Positions 21,205-36,200 are shown, counted from the first letter of the stretch. The stretch: DNA of 64,000 bases from Acanthopleura granulata (GCA_016165875.1 JABBOT010000082.1:2918486-2982485); one strand, 5' to 3'. The notes: generated from the sequence alone by a model not told the origin. Program-made: numbers and translations.

Positions 21205-24200
21205 CTGACAAGAAGAGAAATATAAAGACGATGAAAGAAATGAGGCCCAACAAAGTTTTACGTGCTAGTAAACAGACGGAACAAGGCAGTCCGCCTGTAG
21301 AGACAGCTGGGTTTAACGTTATGAAAGTAGCGTTACAAATTTGAAAACGACACGTGTCGAAGAAAAAGGAGAAAGTATCATGCAATGCCCTCAGTACTCT
21401 TGGCCGTATGCACAATGTAACGTGGGTGCACGCTCAATGGCCTCACGAAAATAGCTCAAGGTCAAGGTCAAGGTCAATGGGTAGCAATGCAGTTCGTCTC
21501 TTTGGCCAGGTGCATTTATGGTAGAAGTTTTATGAAAATTACTGAGGCCAGGTGCATTTATGGTAGTAGTTTTTTTTTTGAAAATTGCTGATTAAGTTCC
21601 ACATAAAACGTGGTTACATTAACTTACAGTCATTGACTTAAATTATAACTAAAATAACCTTGGTAACATTGGAAAAAACTTTGCCAAGGTCACACTGTGT
21701 CAAAAAGGGTCATCCAAAATGCTGAATGGGCCGACGGACACTACGTGCTGCACGTAGTTTTGCAGAAATTTCTGCAAATCTGAAATTCAACTCGTGTATG
21801 AGTGACAGATTTTCTATTGTATAAACGTTAAGAAAGTAAATCAGCCCATCAGCTAACTCATTTATTGGACGAAATTTATACTGAACGAGAACCGATTCAT
21901 ATGGACTCGTTTCTTTGTGTGAGGCTGAAGCCTGAACGAGCTTCCACCAGGCACTATTCGTTCAGTCATGTCAGTATAAAAGACAACAGCATAGAGAATA
22001 AAACCAGAGCAGCCACGACAGTGTGACAGCTGGCAAATAGTCACACGTTACCGGTGAAATCCAGCCTTCTGTCAGTGTACCTTAGGGTTTTATTCTAACT
22101 GTTCATGTAAATGTAGAAAAAGTAACAACTTACAGGCCCTATAGCACCATGACTTATGAAGAATTAGCTAAACCAAATAAATAAACATAGTACCCTATTT
22201 AATACTATGAATGCGAATCTTACTTTGATGACCAAAATACTTACTTGCCGTCTTGAAAATAGATTTGATTTAACTGAAATAGCCTCTTCATATTCTCCTT
22301 GTCCATTTTTTCCTCCTGCATCTGTTTTTTCAATTTCTTTAACCTTAAAAAAATATATAAAAAAAACATGAAACAAAATATTAACTTGCATATTAATTTA
22401 CCGCAATTAAGCAAAGGTATGTATTTTCGATTAGAATGACTCCAGTTGCACGTGTTGTATTCAATGGCCTTGTTTACCAAGCAGACGTTAAAAACCATCT
22501 GATCAGACAATTGTTCTACTGGTTGGGACAAAATTACCAGGGAATCTGTTTAAGAATTATTTATGTTGGAGTTTTATATACTATACGACTACATTTACAG
22601 CGAGTTTCACTGAAATCAATCACAAAATGTACGAAGATACAGAATATAACAGACGACGTTGAATTTACAAGTTAGAACTGATACTACCAATTATGTATAC
22701 CTCTTAATTATACCAAGCCTAAATCAGACAAAAACCGCAGAAGAAACATTCGGAAACAAGTGCTACCAAAAGTTGAGTAGACAGAGAGTATAACAGACAG
22801 TAGAAGGACAAAATTGAAAATCATTACCACAAAATATGTATCTGACGTGGTTTACGCTTGTGCCAAGTTCATAGAATTCAGAATAAGTGTATTGAAGGAG
22901 AAGCATTTTGATATAATTGTTAACAGGTTCTGGACAAACATAAAGACAACAAAATGACCACCGGAAATGAATTTTAATACACACGAATAAGGTTGTCTTA
23001 GAAATATTGATATTTGGGAGGTAACAACACCAACGATCTCATATCAAATGTCTGGGATCGGCTGAAGGTTCTTAACTGAAGAAAACCAAAACATAATGTA
23101 AGTGTCCTTTTATAGTTCTCCGAAAAATATGTCAAAATTTCTTTCGTCACATTTTTTGAGGGGATGGAATGAAAGTGCCGGTGATGTCACAAAGTATTTT
23201 TAATAAAAAGAAACGTATTTATTGTTGAAACCTTTCTTCTCTAAGTGCGCAAGTACGGAACCATTCAACGGAAAATCTTTTTTTCAAATCTTTTTTTGTT
23301 TGGCCGTCGGAAAAAAAGAGAGCAGCTATTCTGGTAACGCCGGGGAAATTAACTTGCGACGACTTAGCCAACCTATCAAAATGCTGGTATTTGAAATAAC
23401 AGTTTCTCATTGGTTACTAAGTCGGGTGAAATTAATTAAAGTTTATATATTCTCTTTCTTTTTTCGACGACCAAAAAGTATGTACCTTCCACGGTGCCGT
23501 GCGTAAGTATATATAACGAAAATAAAATACTCATAAGACTTTCTTCCTATATTGTCAAAAAGTGTCAGTTAAAGTGCCACTCTGGTCAGAGTACAAATTG
23601 CGTAGAAATATTACAATGATATGAAAGAAATGCTACGGTGTAAGCCCAACACCATGTGTCAAATGGATTTTGATGAATAACTCTATTTAATCCGTTGTGT
23701 CCGTGAAATTTTCCTGATGTGACGTGATAATATTCTTTGTATGACGTCCAATCAGGCAGATGTGACATCGAGCAAGGCATTTAATTTGAAAGGGCACGGT
23801 CATTTGTGGATACACGTCAGCGATTGATGACGTCATGTGTTTGTGGGGGACGTCACACCAGGCAAAGTGGACGGGATAGAAATATTTTGTTTCCCTACAC
23901 CCTGTCGAAAAAAACAATATCGGTTTTAATACCAGAAACATTTTCACAATTTCGGAAAGCAATTCAGGCCATCCCAGTCTTTATTGATTTGCCTTGCTTT
24001 TAAGACACAGATGTTCAGACACCATAGTAGCTCTTTAATTTAGAAAAGAACACCTTCACATCAATAGCAATTTACCGATATCAACAAGGTCTAATAAACG
24101 CATTTCAGAATTCAAGCGTTAAACCTCATTTGAATGCAATTCTACGCAAAAAGACAAAATAAACAAACATAGTTTCTAAAATAGCTTTCAGTGATTTTTG

Positions 24201-27200
24201 CCCAGGATGCTCAGTGAGCAGTTGCAATCATACAAAAGGACTGACCCCTACAAACCAGGCAACAGGGACTATGGATCGTTCCAACATCTTAAAACGTGCA
24301 TCTGAGATTAATTTACTTAAAAAAATTTTGAAGTGCATTTTATATTTAACGTACAAATAATCTTAAGCAGATTAATTTATTTCATTGTTGCTTAAAGCTG
24401 TAATCAAAAGTTTTCCTCAGGCGGACAGAGAAATTCGCCATTTTCTGAGTCAGTATAGGAAACCTGTTTAACTGTGTTAAACCATCCAGCTTTGGCAAAT
24501 TAATGATGAACTTCACCACACTTCGGATTGAGACCACATTTTCTTTGTCTCAGACGTTAAAGGACAAACGTCTTCAACTTGTTCATGCTAAAGTCTGTTT
24601 AATGTGAAGTACACTAGCATACCGAATACAGCCAAATATGATGATGGCAATCAGAATGGCAACCACTGCTCCAAGACATCCTCCTACAATCTCAATGTGA
24701 GAGGCTGTAAAATAGAAGGAACAGATTTGAAAACGATCCATCCACTTGCCGAAGAAGGCGCACAGGAATAGTCAAATGACAAGGAAAATACTGAGAAAGA
24801 ACCAAGGCAGTACATGCTGCAATTCATTACGGCGAAATAATTGGGGAAATCCTCAAACACCCATCCAATTAACACAAGCCTGTGATACGTCACACTTTTG
24901 GAGCACATGTGTTCAGGAAGGTCTGACGTTGTAGCACGCGCACTGTAGTGTAACCCCACAGTCTGACGTATTTGCTGGCCAGTGACTTGATTTAGCAAAG
25001 GGACTGTGCCATTGTGGGATTTTTCTCACAATTGCAGAGACAAAATACTACGACGGTTTTAATAATAACTTTTCCTTGGCATGAGTATGATCGCTACGAC
25101 CATATTTATTTGAATGGTACACGATTTGGAGACTCTGACTTCATTCATTCACCTTGAATAGTTAATTGCGTCTTGTCACTGAAAACTGTTGACCGCTTCT
25201 CTTTACATGAATCCTACCAAATTTTTATTTCATTTTATTTTATACACTTTGCTAGTTCTTTGTTGGTTTGTTTCATTTGTCGTAAGTACACATCACAAGA
25301 AATATTCTTTTACGCTCTCCGAAAAATGACTGTTAATGCATCATTGCACATTATGACATCTGAAACCAAAGTCACTCTTAAGCTTCTGTTGGAACTATTA
25401 ATCCAATATTTTTTATACCTTTGGCTAACAAATGATGATAAACTTACCCTGGGCTTTAGACACTGCCATCCCAGTTACTCTCATAATTACTTCCGCCTGC
25501 CTGGAAAAAGAAAAACAGCAAGTACCAAGTTCAATCCTCTCCCCTAAAGATTCTACCCTTCCTCCACCAACCACCTCCAACCACCAACAAACATCATCAC
25601 CCAGTGTCTTATCACCATCCTTTATAGGCGCGGCGACCAGACGGACCACAGCACACAACATTAATGTGATTACAGTGTTTGTTGGCGGTGGATATGCAAG
25701 GCTTACTTTTGGAAACTGATCTTTCGGTTGACGGATGAACTCCTACGTAGAAATTTGGTTGACATATCGCTAATATAGCGATAGGTCAAAACGTTGGCGA
25801 AAGTTGAATAAACAGCAAGTTATATATGTACCTATTAGCCATATGAATACCTACGCCTAAGTATTCAACTGCTTTACAACTGTGCAGCCTGGAAGAAAGC
25901 AACAGACGGAAGTAGGAGAGCGCATGAAGTCCACTGCCCGAGGATGGAGTTGGACATCATATCCCGCGTGACCTTTAGGCCCTAGCGATGAGACATACCA
26001 CATTGGTAGATGGCAACAAAGGGAAGTAGGAAAGTGTAAGAGCTCCACTGTCCGAAGATGGAACTGGACCCACATCTGATGTGATCCATAGGTCCTAGTG
26101 ATAGGACACACCACATTGGTAGAAAGCAACAAAGGGATGTAAGAGAGTGTACGAATTCCACTGCTCGAGGATGGAGTTGGACCCAAATCCGGTGTGGCCC
26201 ATGGGTCCTTGCGATGAGATACACCGCGTTGCTAGAAGACAAAAAAGGGAAATAGGAGAGTGTACGAACTCTCACTGCTCGAGGATGGAGTTGGACCCAA
26301 ATCCGGTGTGGCCCATGGGTCCTTGCGATGAGATACACCGCGTTGCCAGAAGGCAACAAAAAGGAAACAGGAGAACGTACGAACTCCACTCTTCGAGGAT
26401 GGAATTGGACCAATGTCTGCTGCGAAACGCGATTTTTACACAAGCACTGTATATACACTCGGTCATAACCGACTTCAATGGGGGTGTTTAGCTAAGCGCT
26501 CGTACATGTATAGCCTTGGATGCACGTAACTAACGGATCACTTCAGTAGTCTTTTGGTTAGCACGCCCGCCTCGAGGTCGGACGATCCGGGACCAATCCC
26601 GGATCGGGTCATACCAAAGACTTTGAAAAGGTACTTGTCGTTGCCTCAGCATTGAAATTAAAGAGACATTGAGACTGATAATGTAATGTGATGTGACTAA
26701 GTGTTATTAAAAAGAAGAAACATGCGAGAATTTTTAACACTTGCGTTCAGTTTTTTTTTTTATCTTTTTATAACGTCTTTGTATCATGTCACTTTTACGG
26801 CTCCGTAGGTTATAGTTCATTCAAAAAATTATGAAACATTCTCTCTTGAATGTAAAAACCTGTTTGAAATTGTATGAATTCGTTGCTGAATTATCTTCCT
26901 TTGAAGTGTGGAGTATTGTGCTGTTCACTGGGATCTGAAGGCGCCCATGGTTTTAGGCTAATGAGACACTGACCAATCAGACAGCTAATGAGACACTGAC
27001 CAATCAGACAGCTAATGAGACACTGACCAATCAGACAGCTAGGAAATATCAGCTGGGGTAAATCGCCTAAGTTGTCATGTCAGTGTAGCATGTAATAACA
27101 CACGGACAGAACCCTGTTTTAATATTGTATGTTTTAATTATAACAAGTACATGTGTGAAAAACACTGCAAAGTATATCCAGACCATTTTGTTGTGACGGA

Positions 27201-30200
27201 AGTAAGTTTTCTCGATCATTTCATCTCACCCTACACATACTCATGCGCTGCAAACAATATGTGTAGGGTGGGATAAAATTTTCGCGAACCATCCCCATCT
27301 AGAAGTTGGAACTGAAGACATGACTGATGTTGGCTCAAGAAGTTCGGTTAAAACGCTTAAACGGCTGGATTACTGTTGAAAGATGGTTTACCGGCGCCAG
27401 CTTTGGGATATTTCCATTTGACTTAAGGAATCGGCTCATACCAAATGTAAGTTAGGGTTCCAGCTGTTCTTTGTAGTGAAATTATCACCTTGGACTTCTA
27501 TGGAAGCGACGCTGGGCGCTAAGGTAACGTACGTAGGCGAGCAGCTTGCTGTTCAAGTACTAAACTGTGTTTTGCGTATATGCACCTAAACGTGTGACGT
27601 CGCTCTAAGGGAGAATAAAGGAGTGCACAGCCTTGGACCCTTTTGTTAAAGGTGAGATGGAGTTTTACGAGCTCCCCATTGTTACCCTTTCAAATTTAAG
27701 CCATGCCACTTACGCCGACTTCGGGACCACGCCACTGTCACGTGCCACAACGTTAAATCTGTACAAGTCTGTCTTTCCATCTAGAGGATAAAGTAAGCTG
27801 ATGTCTCCTGTATTTTCATTCAGCTTGAAGATGGACATGGTCTGATAAAATACAAATCAATATGAAACAATACTCAGTTACGGTTTTATGATTGAGATGT
27901 TGAATTATAAGTCGCTTATATCAGGGCGGTTTGATTTGTTGTTGAGAAAAAGATATCAAATCTTTTGGGACATGTTGAAGAGGATTTATTTATGTTTTAT
28001 TTCATTTGTGTTTAAATCAAAATGTTTTGACTACACACAGGTCAAAAGAGGTCGGAATGTCCCGAGTAAATTAACGCACTTCGCCAGGTACCTGAAAAAT
28101 ACCATGACTTAAATGCGCTGCCATACTAGCGAGAGCTGTCACTGCTTATGTTAGCGGTCATTTATTTACTTATTTCTTTACCTGATTGGTGTTTTACGCC
28201 GCACTCAAGAATATTTCACTTATACGACAGCGGCCAGTATTATGGTGGGAAGAAACCGGGTAGAGCCCGGGGGCAGCCAACGATCATCCGCAGATTGCTG
28301 GCGGGCCTTCCCACATACCACCGGAGAAGATAGCAGCATGAGTCGGACTAGCAAAGGCCACAAGGGAGAGTAACACCTGGGTCATTACGCTTTGAGCCCT
28401 TTTTATCTAAAAACACCTTGTGAATTTATTACTAGTTATATGAAGACTCCATTTTCCACAAACAATAGTCAATATGTGTGCTATTTTCAACACTTAAACT
28501 AAATCCATGAGTTGTCCTTCCTTTTAACCTACGTCACTTTCGTCAAACCGAGCTATAGAAACAGGGCTAAGTACATTATAAAATAAGTCACCACTAGATT
28601 GAACTTTTAGCCTTTAATTCTTATCTTCTTTTCCCTCTATTCTTTCAGTGATTAGTGGTGGATAATATTAGTTACATGGTTACTAAGTGAAAGGATACGA
28701 AACTATATGGGATCTGTAAGTCTCATATTGGGCGAGGCGTCAGCAGAGCCAAATATGAGGCTTACTGACCTCATATAGTTTCGTATCCTTTCACTCAGTA
28801 ACCATGTATCCCGCGGAAGACCCCGGAAAGCACACTGCAGCTTGTTTCGTGAAAAAGAGAAGAATTTCCTGTGTCTTCGAGGAGCTTCGTATTAACAAGC
28901 AGTGATCTCAGAATTATGACGTTATAACGTTATTGACAATGTTTTGTCATCATTCCTTTATGACGTTGTTTCGTTGGTGTCACTGTTGCGTCACATTGTA
29001 ACTGTTACGTCACAGCGTTCTCCGTACTTTTGAGTCATCAGGCGCATATAGCATCTGCTGAAGGGTATAGAGATATACACGTCTGCCATGTGATCATTAC
29101 TATCCAATCAAAAGTAGAGGATTTTGTCTGATGGGGGCTAATTTATTTATTTATTTATTTTATTGTTGTTTTACGTCGTACTCAAGAATATTTCACTTAT
29201 TGGACAGCGGCCAACATTATGGTGGGAGGAAACCGTACAGAGCTCGGGGGAAAGCCCACGACCATCCGCAGACTGCTGGCAGACCTTCCGATGTACGGGT
29301 GATCAATTTTACACGCTGCCATATTCACACAAGTAAAGCGATGAGAAAGTCTAAAAATCCGTAATCATGAATTAAGCAGCGGAATCTCATTCAGCCTTGA
29401 CACTAGACAGGCCAGCACTTCGATTACAGTCATCAGTGACATCTGTCATCAACATGTTCTAGAACTACCCTAATTCCTCAAATTTATTGGATGTGAAAGA
29501 GCAACCTTCAGTGCAATTTATGTACATTTTTAATTTTATTTTGAAGACTAATCTACATTGGTTGAATTGACCAGTTCCAGGGCTTAACACAGAATAACGC
29601 TTTCAGTATATGCTTGAATAAACACCTTGCAAACATGCGAAAAGATTGAAGAACTTCAGTGTTTATATTTTGGGAGAGTATTTTTAAACCTCTAGTGCTT
29701 ACCCTGGGCTTGGTACCCTCTGCGAATGAGTACGTTATCCGGCCGTTCTCCCCTCTGTCCTGGTCCACGGCCTGTACCGATAACAGGGCCCTGCCGCCTG
29801 CCGGGGAGTCCACAGGCACGCTCAGGAAATATGTGTCTGGCGGAAGAGAGGGTTTGGTTGTTTGATTGGCGTTTAACATCGCTTTCAACACTACAGAGGT
29901 TACGCGAACTCGTTGACGAGCTATACGAGAACGACCCGTGCGCGTGGGGCGGGCTAATTCGAGTCGAAGCGATGGAAAACCGTTAAGCTACTCGAGTAAT
30001 ACGAGTAGAACCCATGAAGTGAATACAGATAATATTAATTTCCATGAAGTCAGAAGATGTAAATCAAGAATGGCGTAAAACAAACAATACGTGGGTGTAT
30101 GTTTACAGCACGGTAGGCCTATAAGAACTGCAGCCCCGTACGGCAAGCCTACATAGCTAGTCGTACCCATAAGTCACATGTAGCTAACTAAAGCGTTTTG

Positions 30201-33200
30201 GGGATTAATTTCTACTCTTTGCAAATAAAATTTGTACACTTACGATAGAATAAGGCTTCAAGAGTAGGTCGTGTTCATTTTTATTTGACATTTAAACAGA
30301 TCACACAACAGATAAACCGCCAAATATTGACTCGGAAAGTCATATGTGCCGCTAAGCTCGTAAAACACGCGCAGACGGCACGACCTAGATTTGCCAACGT
30401 CACACACAAACAACAATGACATCACTCGTTACTCGCAGGTCCTTTACGTGTTGCTTAACCTGTCTGTTATTTTAGGCATTATACGACGGTGTCTCTTTGT
30501 AGCAGATGACTGGCCCCTTGCCGACATATTTATAGTGCTGCCTCACAGAATCACTATGCCGAAGACACCAGACGCTCAAATTACACGGGGCCAACCAGTA
30601 CTTGGCCTACTCTTTATACATGCACATGCCAAGAGCGGGAAGTTTCAAGATTACCGATTTTAGAGTCTTAGGTATATGACTTAATTCGGGATTTACCGGC
30701 GCTCTGTCCACCACGCCACCGCATCCACTACGAACAGAGGCCAGATATATATGTGTTTACATACAAATGAATAAGCCAGATAACCGCCCATCGAACTCCG
30801 CAAGCGATATCAGTACCGGTATGCATCCATAGAAAAAGTGACAAGTAGGGCAAAGAATGGTTACAGGGTCCGCCTCAGAGTTGGAGATCCCGGATCGGTC
30901 ATACCAAAGACTTTAAAAATAGTACATGTTGCTGCCTCGCTTGACTCTCAGCATTGAGAGGTTAGAGCAAGGAAACAGGACTGGTCGGCTCGATGTCAGT
31001 ACAATGTGACTGAGTGGGGTGTCATGTCTGGTGTCTTCGACATGATGCTCCAGTGGCGGCAGCACTCTAGCTTCATGGACTCGCCTTGCCAAAAGAAGGC
31101 ACAGTATACATACATTCAAAGGACTCGTCATATGACTGAAAAATTGTTGAGTAGGACGTTAAATCCACACATTCTTTTGTTCTTTCCTGTCGGATGTTAC
31201 ACATTTTGATGTGTGTGTGAGAGATAGCTTAAGAAACATTTCGTTAGTAGCTTACATGTGTACTGTAACGCTACAACAGGCATCGATGCGTTTTATTGCA
31301 TTTTGGACCGCTTTTTGTTGCCCGTCATTCTGCCATCAAGAAGAACATGGCAATTCATACCTATGCTTCAACATTGCATATTTTTTTTACTTATAAATTT
31401 TATAGTGACAATATGATTGTCATTTCCATACAGCTGGTACATTCATTTCCATACAATTATTACATCTATTTCCAACTAGTTGTAACAACTTTTCCCATGC
31501 AGTTGTTACAAACATTGGGATACATACAGCTGTGACATCTCTTTATATACTGTTAGTATCACGTCTGTCTCAATGCAATTATTACTAGATCCCTTTCGTT
31601 CGATGGATGTACCAAATCTATTGCTATTACGTACATATATCAATTCTTGGGTACACAAAAGCATTGCCTATTTTGGCGGTATCCTAGAATTCAGGTCACC
31701 TTTTTGCTTTCCTCTTTGTGGATACTTTGAAAGTCCATGGAAAGTTTCAAGCGTATAAAACATTGACATAAAATGCAGTAAATTTGGCTGACATGTGTGA
31801 AGAAATCCCGATAATGCGCACTTGATACAGCAACTTCGTTTCCAATGCGGTACAAACGTCAGCTTAAAGGCGACTGAGCCTCTGGCCAGAGGATAACTTC
31901 ACAAAAAATGTTAATTGAATGTTTCCAACTCCATATTTATTATCCAAGTTTCACCAGTTGATAATGGACTAGTTGGTCAGCACGCTACCGCAGCGTAAAG
32001 ACCCATAAGCCTCTCACCAATGTGATAGCTATGAGTTCACGTCCACCTCAAACTGGCTTCCTCTCTGGTGGTAGGTAGGAAAATCTGCCAGCATTCTGCG
32101 GAAGGTCGTAGGTTTCCTCTGCTGGAAAGGATCGACGTTTATTTTGACAAGTAGTAGTAAATAAATCATATGCTTGTCGGCCGTACGTGGGAAGGTCCAA
32201 CAGCCAGTCGCAGATGGACGTGGGTTCTGCTCGCTTTCCTCCCGCTATAATGCTGGTCGCCGTCATATAAGTGAAATAATCTTGAGCACGACGTAAAACA
32301 CCAATCAAATAAATAAATAAATAGTACCTTTTTCTGAAACGTTTTTCAGATGCGCATGTTGCCTGACATTTCTGACATGGTACAGTACGGTTTTCTTTAC
32401 CTTTAATGATAAAAGTGTCCAATCTCAAAACTTCTCAGTTACTACTGACTTGGCGGCCTAAGGCAACCAAACAAAAATGAAAATAACAGTTTTAGGCGTC
32501 ACAAGAACTGAGCAGCTTTCTTATAACTTCTCGGTTCATAACCTAATGATGGGAAACGCGAAATAAAAAAGTCTACGGAGGTTCTCCGATCTTCTACAAA
32601 GGGAGGTAAACCTTGAAACTTATAAAACAGCAGCACCCTCTAGTTATCTGAATATGAATACCACTTATTTCAAAAACATAACAAGTCATCATGAATAACT
32701 ACAGATGGGACTGCTACCCAAGTATAGGGCGCACTGGTGTTTTACGAATTACAAGATTTGCTTCCCGTCTCAGAGGGCTGGAACACCTAAATGACTAAAA
32801 TTCTTTCCGGGGAAGCTGGGGTGTTTTGTATCACCCGGAAGTGGCTAAAGACTGATCACGTATAACGGAATCAAACCTTGTGATACAATGCACATCTTAC
32901 GTACTGAAAAAGAATGGACATCACTCACCTTTCTGAAACATCGGACTATGGGTGTTTGTATCGTTGAATACCAGCAGAAGTGTTACCGGAATATTGGACC
33001 GGTTCGCCAGAGGACTACGTTTAGGAGGGGAGGCAACTAGATTGAACTGAAAGCAGAAACAGTGCATTGCAACTAAAAGTGGGCTTGTTACTTTCACTTT
33101 CGCTTAAAAAAATGCGTCACGTAACACAACAATGTCAACTATTCAAGCCCGCGAACAGACGGGGACTTACAGTTGTACTCGCGCGCACAGTAGCTGCAAG

Positions 33201-36200
33201 CATTGATAAGAAGGACACGCTATTGTACGGGTCACATGGAACTTGAACATAAAGTCAGCCAGTAAACTTGAATTAATGAGATACCCTTTTCCCCCTCACT
33301 GGTGATTTCACTTTTGTTCTCTTGCACTGCGCGAGCAATGCGCTATCGGTTTGCCCACAGAACGTCATCGTAAGTAGATTACACAATAGACTACACATCT
33401 TTGACCCGAATTGCCTCTAGCGGGAAGGATCCCCATTCCGAAGGAAGTTTTCCACAGGTGTTCTAAAAACATTTTTAAAAATCTACAACGCTTATTAACA
33501 GAAGAAACTGCAAATGATCGTTAATGCTTCGCCACTCATTTGATGACACCATTTTGCCATGTTAGCCATCTGAATTAAGGGACGTCACATAGCCCCGGAG
33601 CTCTCCTGCACCATCAGTCACAAAACGACCAGGCCCAAAAATTTTGATAGAGATAAAATAGAAACTAAAAAAGTAACACCATCAGGTCTATTTGTTTTCA
33701 AACGGCCAAAGTTTCTTTAAGTTTGCGAGTTTGTCAGTTTTTTTAAGTATGGATAGGAAAATACCATAGTTTTGAGAGTGAACCTCTGGTAGACTTGCTC
33801 TCGGTGGTGTACATAAATTATTCATTAGGATAAATGATGAATACAACCAAAATTTACATGATCTGAAACAACAGTAGATTGCCAGGCCCGGGACATACAT
33901 GGGTGAAAAACGGGTGCGCTTCGGCACTCATGCATGGGGAACATTTTCTGGAGTAATTGATCTGAAATAACAGTAGACTGCCAGGCCCAGGATATATATG
34001 GGTGAAAAAAACAGGCTCGGCGGCACTCATGCGTGGGGACCATTTTTACTCAATAATTTTCTGTCACTCACACAATGACAGTTTTATGGATCGGGAAAAC
34101 CAGAGTGTCCAGAACAAAACATCCACCTCTGGCAAGTTAATGACGAACTTTTCCACTTTCGACGGGTAGGCACACTTTATTGGTGACAATAAAGTAGTCT
34201 TCAATGAACGCTACCCTGCCACACGAGCCTCGTCGATCCTTTCTTGTCGACAAAGCGCCAGGAAAATTGTTTTTCAATTTGATTGCACTTCCCATGTATT
34301 AAAACCATCAAGATTTTTAAAATATTGTTTTATTTTCTTACTTGGGGCTTGCGTGGAAGAGGAGTTGTCGTGCTAGAGCATCGCAATGACTCAGGAGCAG
34401 CTCACCAATGCAGTCGCTGTGTCCAAGCTTCCTCTCCAGTGGTACGTGATAAGGTCGGTCAGCAAACTGCGGATGGTCGTGGGTTTCCTCCGGGATCTGC
34501 CCTATTTCCTCCCACAATAATGCTAGCCGTCTTCGTATAAGAGAAATATTCTTGAGCACAGTGTAAAACACCAATCAAATAAATAAATTCTTTCAATAAA
34601 ATACTTTTATTTTTTCTTTCTTTTCCTAAAAGCAATTGAGAAAACTTACACCAACAGGATAATCCTCTCCTTTATTGAAGTTTTCAGCGCACGGGGTATC
34701 ACAGGGTTTTACCGTCTGTAGCTGGGCTGTAGTCCGGTCCACCTGAAAGTACTGATTCCATGGCTGGCGCATAACAGCTGAGTAATTTATTTGGTTGTAA
34801 CGCGGGGTATCCGCGTCAGTGGCCGTGGGCAAGCGAACGGTCTCTCCTGCCTCGAATGTCTATGAAAAGAAATACAGCCTTATTTTATTTCCCACAATAT
34901 TAAGAACGCCACACCATTACTAATTGAAAATCTTTGTATTTACTGAAAACCCTTTATATGTGTTATTCAGACCTAAAAACATAGTTGGTTTTCTAATGAA
35001 AGACGAGTGAATAAGTATAGACAGATATAGAGTAACGTTTAAAAACATATGCAAACCACAAGCTCGGTACAGGAATTACAGTACTAGTATGCACTTGGCA
35101 TACGTAGAGACGATTTTATTTGGTGATAAAATCTCAAAATGTACAGAATATAAATCTTGTGAGTGAGTCTTTAGCTTGTTTGTGATGTCCTTTTTTATAA
35201 GCAAACCTTATTACATACGTAATATCGATTTTAGTAGATAAGTACTCGACAAGTGTGAGAAGGATTATTTTATAATTATTTCTTTGAAGTGTGTGCAATA
35301 TCGCTCTTTGAAAGCAAAATCTCGATACACTTGTGATATTTTAGATGTGCAATTTACTAGGGTCGAATCCACAAAACCATTTTTAATTCACTTACAATTT
35401 AAAATACAATTTTTGAGGATAGTTCTGGGCTTAAGAACTCAAATTTCCTCGAAGATATAAATGTTATATTAAGACAAAGTGGTAAAGTTTCTTATCCAAG
35501 ATCCCAAAACACAAAACACTGTGACGAGGTTTTAAAATTTGACTGAACACAGGAATGGCTTCAGGAAATTGGACCGAGATCGTTATTGCTAATAGTTGTA
35601 AAATGTGCTACTCTGTAGTACGAAATGGGAGTCTTAAGTATCATGCATGTGTGTAAAGCAATCATGTATTTTGGCGTATAAGACAGTACCCTGTTCACAC
35701 GGACAAAAATCAAAGCCTGCTTAGGCTTATTTAATTCGGTTGAGGATTTTCTGCCTTCACATAGGCGATATTTAAATCAGTTTATCTCTTTTGACCCTGG
35801 GGTTTATTGCGACAAAGTCATGTCCGGAGCATTCAATCCACTTTCCGTTCATACGGTAAAATTTGAGCAACAAACTCGTCTCAAGCCACATACGAACGTG
35901 GCACATTTAAGCCTGTTTAAATACCCCTGCTTTGCGTTCACGCGGCAGACTTAAGCCGGCTCAAGTAAGGTAGCGCCTTTAAACCAGTTTCACTCCGTCC
36001 GTATGAATAGGGGAAAATATTACATTTTTGTAATTTCTAGACACGTCTGTCTTATCCGTTTTTATCGGGGAAATACTGTATGTAAGACAATTCCATCTTT
36101 GTTGTCAAAATCAGACAAATTTAAAATGTCAGAAGGACTTGAAAACATGAGCGAAGCATCTATACACACAAATCATATGGTAATGCAGATCACGTACTGA

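Noticed and set aside
25857..26491. Overlapping frames of 109, 158, 114 and 68 codons
   Set aside because: They translate the 114-bp minisatellite; periodic residues follow the DNA unit and there is no start, splice or domain support.
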